Shown: piece after piece, positions 58,873 through 64,000 of the stretch
Layout of the letters: the number at the start of each line of letters is the position of its first letter
How positions within the stretch are numbered: position 1 is the first letter of the stretch
Origin: an uncultured Lachnospiraceae bacterium
GTDB taxonomy: Bacteria; Bacillota; Clostridia; Lachnospirales; Lachnospiraceae
NCBI GenBank assembly: GCA_902476265.1
Contig: CABSCP010000025.1
Location: 1 to 64,000 of the forward strand
Direction of reading: 5' to 3'
DNA length: 64,000 nucleotides
Translations under genes and position numbers: made by a program
Notes under the pieces: model-generated
The model's input: only the letters and a program-made list of their open reading frames with translations
Databases searched by the model: none
Told to the model about the DNA's origin: nothing

Positions 58873-60672
58873 ATGCAAAGAGGGGCAAAAGGAAACGGAG
58901 AAAGAATGAAAGAAGCGCTGCTGCGCAGGCTGGACGGTGTGCTGGACAACATGAGTTTAAAGCGCAAACTGGTTTTAATGTATGTAGCCTGTGTGCTGCT
59001 CCCTCTTTTTTTGACGGACGGCATGATTCTGTCGGTTTTACTGAAGGCGGAATCGGATTCTCAGCAGCAGGAAATGAAAAATACGGCGGAAGCCATCGCT
59101 TATAATTTGAATGACACGGTGGAAAATGCGGTGCAGCTGGCGCGCAATATTTACGGAAACCGGTATGTGAATGAGTTTCTGGAGAGAGAATATGCGACGC
59201 CGCTGGAGTATTATAATGCCTATCTGGCGCTGATGGAGGACTCTCTTTATAAAGTGGGGGTGGGAAGCAAATACGTTTCGGCGGTCATCTATGCGGACAA
59301 TCCGACTATCGTAAACGGGGGATATTTTGCGCGGGTGGACCCGGTGTATGATACGGACTGGTATCGCGCGGCACAGGAGAGTACGGCGGATACTTTGCTT
59401 TTTCCGTGGTACGAAAAAAACAACGGCTCTGTTTACGGAAACCAGAAAAAACTGTCCCTGCTTCAGAAAATGGACTATTATCATAAAGGACAGTGCGGAA
59501 ATGTGCTGCGGCTGGATTTGAATTATGGAACCATCATCCGCAATATGGTGAATAACCACTATACCTCCACCGTATATGTGTGCAGCGAGGACAAAATCCT
59601 GTTTTCCAACGACGGGCGGGGCGGGACAGGCACGCCTTTTATGAAGCCCTGGGAAGATTTGAATAAGAGGGCCGGGGCGCAAAACCGGATGCAGCTGTAC
59701 GGACAGACCTGGACGATCTACGTGATGAAACCGCCGCTGACCACGGCGCAGGTCATCCGGGAAAATTTCTGGCTGATTCTCTTTTTGGTGTGGCTCAATA
59801 TTGTGGTGCCGCTGGTGTTTATGAGAATTTTCCGGCGTTCCTTCGTGCTGCGGCTGCAGACGCTGGGCAATGCCTTTGAAGGCCAGGATGCGGATCATCT
59901 GCCGCCCATCACACAGGCTGTAGGAAAGGATGAAATCGGGATCCTGATGCGCAGCTATAACCGGATGGCGGACCGGATCAACGAACTGATTCAGACGGTC
60001 TATAAGGATAAACTGCGGGAGCAGGAGATGGATATCGCCAAACAGCAGGCGGAGCTTCTGGCGCTGCACAGCCAGATCAACCCGCACTTTCTGTTCAATG
60101 CGCTGGAAAGCATTCGGATGCACAGTATTTTGAAAGGAGAAAACGAGACTGCCGAAATGGTGGAACGGCTGGCGCTGATGCAGAGGCAGAATGTGGAATG
60201 GGGAAATGATGAGGTAGCAGTGTCAGAGGAGATCCGTTTTGTGGAAGCCTATCTGGAATTGCAGAAATACCGGTTCGGGCAGCGCCTTTCCTACTCGATT
60301 CACATAGATCCGGACTGTGAGAATGTGCGCCTTCCCAAGCTGACGCTGGTGACTTTTGTGGAAAATGCCTGTGTCCACGGCATCGAGGAAAAATCGGCTC
60401 CCGGCTGGATTTTTGTGAGAGGATATAAAAGAGATAAGGAAATATGCTTTGAAATCGAGGATACCGGAATGGGAATGTCGGAGGCTCAGGTGTACGATTT
60501 GCAGGAAAAAATGAACGGTGCGCAGATCGGGCGGCTCAAGGAAAAGGGCAGAGTCGGAATTTTAAATGCCTGCCTGCGTTTAAAAATGGTGACCGACGGA
60601 CAGGTACAGTTTGATTTGGAGAGCGAGCAGGGGGCAGGGACTCTGGTGAGCATCCGCATACAGAATTCTTAA
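58873..60672 (+). CDS. Sensor histidine kinase, YesM type
   Basis: This 599-residue membrane sensor has two transmembrane segments (about residues 37-57 and 295-315) flanking an extracytoplasmic dCache-like domain, then a HAMP segment (RSYNRMADRINELIQ), the phosphoacceptor region ALHSQINPHFLFNALESIRM and the ATPase motifs VENACVHGIEE and IEDTGMGMS. ATG 58873 is chosen because GGAGGAAG lies just upstream; ATG 58843 would overlap the GH43 gene. It pairs with the AraC-type response regulator 12 bp downstream and probably senses an external glycan for the binding-protein operon at 62477. Confidence 0.9.
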   Translation: MQRGAKGNGERMKEALLRRLDGVLDNMSLKRKLVLMYVACVLLPLFLTDGMILSVLLKAESDSQQQEMKNTAEAIAYNLNDTVENAVQLARNIYGNRYVNEFLEREYATPLEYYNAYLALMEDSLYKVGVGSKYVSAVIYADNPTIVNGGYFARVDPVYDTDWYRAAQESTADTLLFPWYEKNNGSVYGNQKKLSLLQKMDYYHKGQCGNVLRLDLNYGTIIRNMVNNHYTSTVYVCSEDKILFSNDGRGGTGTPFMKPWEDLNKRAGAQNRMQLYGQTWTIYVMKPPLTTAQVIRENFWLILFLVWLNIVVPLVFMRIFRRSFVLRLQTLGNAFEGQDADHLPPITQAVGKDEIGILMRSYNRMADRINELIQTVYKDKLREQEMDIAKQQAELLALHSQINPHFLFNALESIRMHSILKGENETAEMVERLALMQRQNVEWGNDEVAVSEEIRFVEAYLELQKYRFGQRLSYSIHIDPDCENVRLPKLTLVTFVENACVHGIEEKSAPGWIFVRGYKRDKEICFEIEDTGMGMSEAQVYDLQEKMNGAQIGRLKEKGRVGILNACLRLKMVTDGQVQFDLESEQGAGTLVSIRIQNS

Positions 60673-60684
60673 AAAGAGCAGAAA

Positions 60685-62277
60685 ATGGAAAGGGAGACCG
60701 TAAAAAAGATGCTTAGAGTATTGTTGATCGATGATGAACCCTTTATTTTGCAGGGGCTTAAGGTACTGCTTAACTGGGAAGATTACGGATTTGAAATTGT
60801 CAGGACAGCCTGTAACGGACAGGAGGCGCTGGAATATTTAAAGGAAAATCAGGTGGAACTGATTCTTGCGGACATCAAGATGCCGGGCATGACAGGGCTG
60901 GAACTTCTGGAATACATCCGTAAGGAAAACGTGTCGGAGGCGTATTTTGCGATTTTATCCGGATACAATGACTTTGAATTTGTCCGCGATGCTGTCCGCA
61001 ATGCCTGCGTGGACTATATTCTAAAGCCGGTAAGCAGGGAAGAACTTGTGAACCTGCTCGCCCGGGTGACCAGAATGCATGAGGAATGCCTCCAGAAAAA
61101 GGCGGAGGCTTCCCGGCAGGAAAGCGCCTATCTGGCACGGAATCTGATTGCGGTCATCTGCGGAAAGTACGATGAGACGAATCTGAATCATCTCAAGGAA
61201 AAGCTGCGGTTGTCCGACGGCATCCGCTACATTGCCCTGGAACTGGAGAGGGGAGCGCAGAATATCGGGGCGGAGGATATGCGCTGTCAGCAGAGGCGGC
61301 TGTATGAAGTGTGTAGCAGGCTTTTGGAGGAAGACAGCAGGCACTGCTTTTTTGACGTTTCCCGGAAAGAAAACCGGTATGATATCGGGTTTGTTTACTG
61401 CCGCCGGATGGCGGAGGCACAACAGCTGACAGAACAGGAGTATCTGGACCGCTTTTTGGAAAAGATCAGGCATGTGATGCAGGTGCCGGTGGTAATGCTG
61501 GTGGGAAATGAGGTGGACTCCATTGAAAAAATCGGGGAATCCTACCGAACGGCCGCAGTGGCCCGGTCCTTTCAGGATTTCCGGCTGGCCGGACAGGAGG
61601 AGAACCAGGAGCAGGCGGGGGTTGACCTTTTGCACAAGCAGCTTTTAGACAATCTGGTGAATGCCATTGAGCAGAACAACAAGGGAGAGATTTCGGGCTG
61701 TGTGGCGCAGATTTATGAGGAAATGAACGGCAGCGGAATGGATGTGGGAGTAGTCGGCCTGAATATGAATTACCTTTTGTTCCAGCTGGTACACCTTGCG
61801 GTAGCCCAGGAGGAAGGCGTCAACCAGGAAGAAGTCCTGCGTTATATCACTGCCAATGCCTTCGACGAGGGAACCATAAGGGGCAGCCGCATGCATCTGG
61901 TGCGCTTTGCCGGAGAGTACGCGGATTATCTGGCCCAGCTGAGGGGGAAAGCCGCCCGGGGGGTGCTTGGAGAAGTGGAAAAGGAAGTGCGGGACAATTA
62001 CGCGCAGAATCTGACATTAAAGGAGCTTTCCCGGAAGTATTTTGTTAACAGCGCCTATCTGGGGCAGCTTTTCCGGAAAAAGTATGAAATCTCCTTCAAA
62101 GATTACCTGAATAATTACAGGGTGGACCGGGCGGCGGAGCTTCTGCTGCACACGGATATGAAGGTGTATGAAGTGGCGGAACGGGTGGGGTACCATGATC
62201 TGGACTATTTCATCAACCGTTTTATTGCCGTAAAAGGCTGCACACCGGCCCGTTTCCGCAGACAGACGAGAGAATGA
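60685..62277 (+). CDS. Response regulator with AraC-type DNA-binding domain, YesN type
   Basis: This 530-residue cytoplasmic regulator starts with a receiver domain (VLLIDDEPFILQGLKVLLNW; phosphorylated aspartate in LILADIKMPGMTG at codon 60871-60873) and ends with an AraC-type double helix-turn-helix (LTLKELSRKYFVNSAYLGQL; VAERVGYHDLDYFINRF). A middle region of about 280 residues links them. An alternative start at ATG 60709 gives the usual first residue pattern and places the aspartate at residue 55. It most likely activates the adjoining lipoprotein gene. Confidence 0.9.
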   Translation: MERETVKKMLRVLLIDDEPFILQGLKVLLNWEDYGFEIVRTACNGQEALEYLKENQVELILADIKMPGMTGLELLEYIRKENVSEAYFAILSGYNDFEFVRDAVRNACVDYILKPVSREELVNLLARVTRMHEECLQKKAEASRQESAYLARNLIAVICGKYDETNLNHLKEKLRLSDGIRYIALELERGAQNIGAEDMRCQQRRLYEVCSRLLEEDSRHCFFDVSRKENRYDIGFVYCRRMAEAQQLTEQEYLDRFLEKIRHVMQVPVVMLVGNEVDSIEKIGESYRTAAVARSFQDFRLAGQEENQEQAGVDLLHKQLLDNLVNAIEQNNKGEISGCVAQIYEEMNGSGMDVGVVGLNMNYLLFQLVHLAVAQEEGVNQEEVLRYITANAFDEGTIRGSRMHLVRFAGEYADYLAQLRGKAARGVLGEVEKEVRDNYAQNLTLKELSRKYFVNSAYLGQLFRKKYEISFKDYLNNYRVDRAAELLLHTDMKVYEVAERVGYHDLDYFINRFIAVKGCTPARFRRQTRE

Positions 62278-62415
62278 GCTGCCATCGGCGGTCAGGGAAA
62301 TATGTGAGATACGGGTAAAATATGACAAAAATCCGGGCGAATTATGAAATGAATTGTGCAACTATAATTTGTCTGGATTTTTCCTATGCTTTCTCCGGTT
62401 CAAATATTGTACAAA

Positions 62416-62424
62416 TGTTATAAA
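62416..62424 (+). promoter_or_regulatory. Extended -10 promoter of the last binding-protein gene
   Basis: TGTTATAAA at 62416-62424 is an extended -10 element; no good -35 box lies upstream, as expected for an activator-dependent promoter. It lies 52 bp before the start codon, next to the YesN-type regulator gene. Confidence 0.5.
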
Positions 62425-62476
62425 ATAGGATCATCGAAGGAAACGAAACGATACAAAATAACAAGGAGGAGAAAGT

Positions 62477-64000
62477 ATGAAAAGCAAAAAGGCGGTAGCG
62501 ATGTTACTGACAGCGGCAATGACCGCGACCATGCTGGCAGGATGCGGCGGTAAAGATACACCGGCGGCAGACACAGGCAAGAGCGCAGAGGATACAAAAG
62601 GAGCGGAAAGCACGGCTGCAGACAGTGGGGAAATCAAAGAGTTTACCGCATTCTTCGCAGTACCCGGTTCCGAAATCAACGATGACAATGAGATTCAGCA
62701 GATCATCGCGGAAAAGATCGGCGCAAAATGTAAGGAAACATGGCTGACAGGCCAGACACAGGAAGAAGCGATCGGCACCATGGTAGCCGGCGGCGAATAT
62801 CCGGATTTCGTTGTGGCAGGCGATTCCGCAGGGATGATGAGAGATGCGGGCGCTCTGGTTGCGCTGGATGAATATCTGGACGATTATCCGGATCTGAAAA
62901 ATTTCTATACGGAGTCTGAGTGGAACGAAATCCGCTCCGAGGACGGCCACATTTACTGGGTTCCCCAGTTCGGCAATATCTGGGAAAAAGATATGAGCAC
63001 AACGCATAACGACGAAGCGTTCTGGATTCAGACCCGTGTATTAAAATGGGCCGGCTATCCGGATATCAGGACTATGGATGAATATTTCAAGCTGATTGAA
63101 GATTACAACGCGGCAAATCCTACGATGGAAGACGGCACCACAAACATTCCTTACACCATTCTCTGTGAGGACTGGCGTTACTTCTGTCTGGAGAATGCGC
63201 CTCAGTTTTTGGACGGCTATCCCAATGACGGCTCGGTTTTAGTTGATCTGGATACGCTGACCGTAAAAGACTACAACACAACCCCTACTGCAAAACGCTA
63301 TTTCGCCAAGCTGAATGAAGAGTTCAAAAAGGGCATTGTAGATCCCGAATCTTTCACACAGACTTATGACGAATATATCGCAAAACTGTCCACAGGACGT
63401 GTGACCGGTATGATTGACCAGTGGTGGGATTTCGCTTACACCGTAAAGGATGCGTTCAAGACACAGGGACTGGATGAGCAGGGCTGTAACTATGTACCCC
63501 TTCCGATCACCATTTCCAGAGACGTGAAAAACCAGTGGAGAGCAACTTCTCCCGACGGCACGCTCAATGCCACCGGCGGGATCTCCATCACCACAAGCTG
63601 TAAGGATATCGAAGGCGCGATGCAGTTCTTAAATGATATGCTGGATCCCGAAGTGATGATCCTGCGCAAATGGGGTGTGAAGGGCGTCGATTATGACGTG
63701 GATGAGAATGGTCTGTTCTATCGTACCGATGATATGCGCATGAAAGCTGCGGATACGGCATACAAGGCTTCTCACCTTTGCTCTTATTCCTACTTCCCGA
63801 TTTATTCCGGTATGGCAATGGACGGCATCAATGCAGCATCTCCGGATGAACAGCCTCAGGAGTTTTTAGACAGCTTACCGGCTGACGTTCAGGAATGTCT
63901 GAAAGCTTACGGATGCTCTACTTACATCGATATGATCGGCACCAACGATGAACCCGGTCCCTGGTATCCGATGTACTCTTTCTCCAACAACATGACCACA
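62477..64000 (+). CDS. Extracellular solute-binding lipoprotein (family 1, LplA-like), 3' end outside window
   Basis: The gene starts at ATG 62477 after AAGGAGG and stays open to the right edge (508 codons visible). MKSKKAVAMLLTAAMTATM leads to a lipobox ending LAGC, then a linker of Asp, Thr and Ala. The mature part (FTAFFAVPGSEINDDNEIQQ; WVPQFGNIWEKDMSTT) fits the larger oligosaccharide-binding proteins whose genes sit next to YesM/YesN systems. It captures a glycan for permeases that should lie beyond the window. Confidence 0.9.
   Translation, partial: MKSKKAVAMLLTAAMTATMLAGCGGKDTPAADTGKSAEDTKGAESTAADSGEIKEFTAFFAVPGSEINDDNEIQQIIAEKIGAKCKETWLTGQTQEEAIGTMVAGGEYPDFVVAGDSAGMMRDAGALVALDEYLDDYPDLKNFYTESEWNEIRSEDGHIYWVPQFGNIWEKDMSTTHNDEAFWIQTRVLKWAGYPDIRTMDEYFKLIEDYNAANPTMEDGTTNIPYTILCEDWRYFCLENAPQFLDGYPNDGSVLVDLDTLTVKDYNTTPTAKRYFAKLNEEFKKGIVDPESFTQTYDEYIAKLSTGRVTGMIDQWWDFAYTVKDAFKTQGLDEQGCNYVPLPITISRDVKNQWRATSPDGTLNATGGISITTSCKDIEGAMQFLNDMLDPEVMILRKWGVKGVDYDVDENGLFYRTDDMRMKAADTAYKASHLCSYSYFPIYSGMAMDGINAASPDEQPQEFLDSLPADVQECLKAYGCSTYIDMIGTNDEPGPWYPMYSFSNNMTT

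Noticed and set aside
59038..60123. 361-codon minus-strand frame
   Set aside because: Antisense to the sensor kinase; composition is His/Arg-rich and no protein family is recognisable.

Overview
The window reads like a chromosomal segment from a gut Firmicute, most likely a Lachnospiraceae or related Clostridia. The support is moderate GC with strong AAGGAGG ribosome sites, occasional GTG and TTG starts, a GGGtGRT-family gene beside its Fe-S scaffold partner, YesM/YesN-type two-component genes, lipoprotein sugar-binding proteins, and many cytoplasmic glycosidases. No rRNA, tRNA or CRISPR array was seen. The first and last genes are cut by the window edges.

Bases 1-8146 are mostly housekeeping: the end of aspartate-semialdehyde dehydrogenase, a type IA topoisomerase, a left-handed beta-helix protein, an ABC cassette whose binding-protein gene is broken, and the Fe-S scaffold/GGGtGRT pair. 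Bases 8147-11334 form an AT-rich accessory stretch with small unknown ORFs, a duplicated and diverged copy of the GGGtGRT gene tail plus terminator, a palindromic repeat, and an ArsR-like regulator with an MFS transporter. Bases 11335-14760 lie on the minus strand: a sulfatase and two closely similar DeoR-type regulators separated by another copy of the palindromic repeat. A tandem metallo-beta-lactamase-fold protein at 14974-16773 ends in a strong terminator.

Bases 17233-55147 look like one very long operon of 23 genes with tight spacing and no convincing internal terminator. It encodes an ABC importer (binding protein and two permeases; no ATPase here), a racemase-family protein, an FGGY kinase, a class II bisphosphate aldolase, four GH38 alpha-mannosidases (one frameshifted), a secreted membrane-anchored six-hairpin-like protein, a four-carbon acid sugar kinase, a SIS isomerase, a ROK kinase, two GH2 beta-mannosidase-like enzymes, two GH36 enzymes, an aldolase of the fuculose-phosphate type, a cysteine-type sulfatase, a sucrose-phosphorylase-like GH13, a MATE exporter and NagA. 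The likely logic is import of mannose-rich, partly galactosylated or sulfated oligosaccharides (host N-glycan fragments are one candidate), cytoplasmic trimming, then phosphorylation and aldol cleavage. The substrate is inferred.

After the operon come relics (AraC and MFS fragments, a degraded copy of the GH2 gene tail), an AT-rich membrane-protein gene of foreign character, a GH43 enzyme, a YesM/YesN-type two-component system and the start of another sugar-binding lipoprotein gene.

The most unusual signal is a roughly 90-bp palindromic element inserted in frame near the start of the MATE gene. It is related to two other copies in the window and shows paired base changes that preserve the hairpin.
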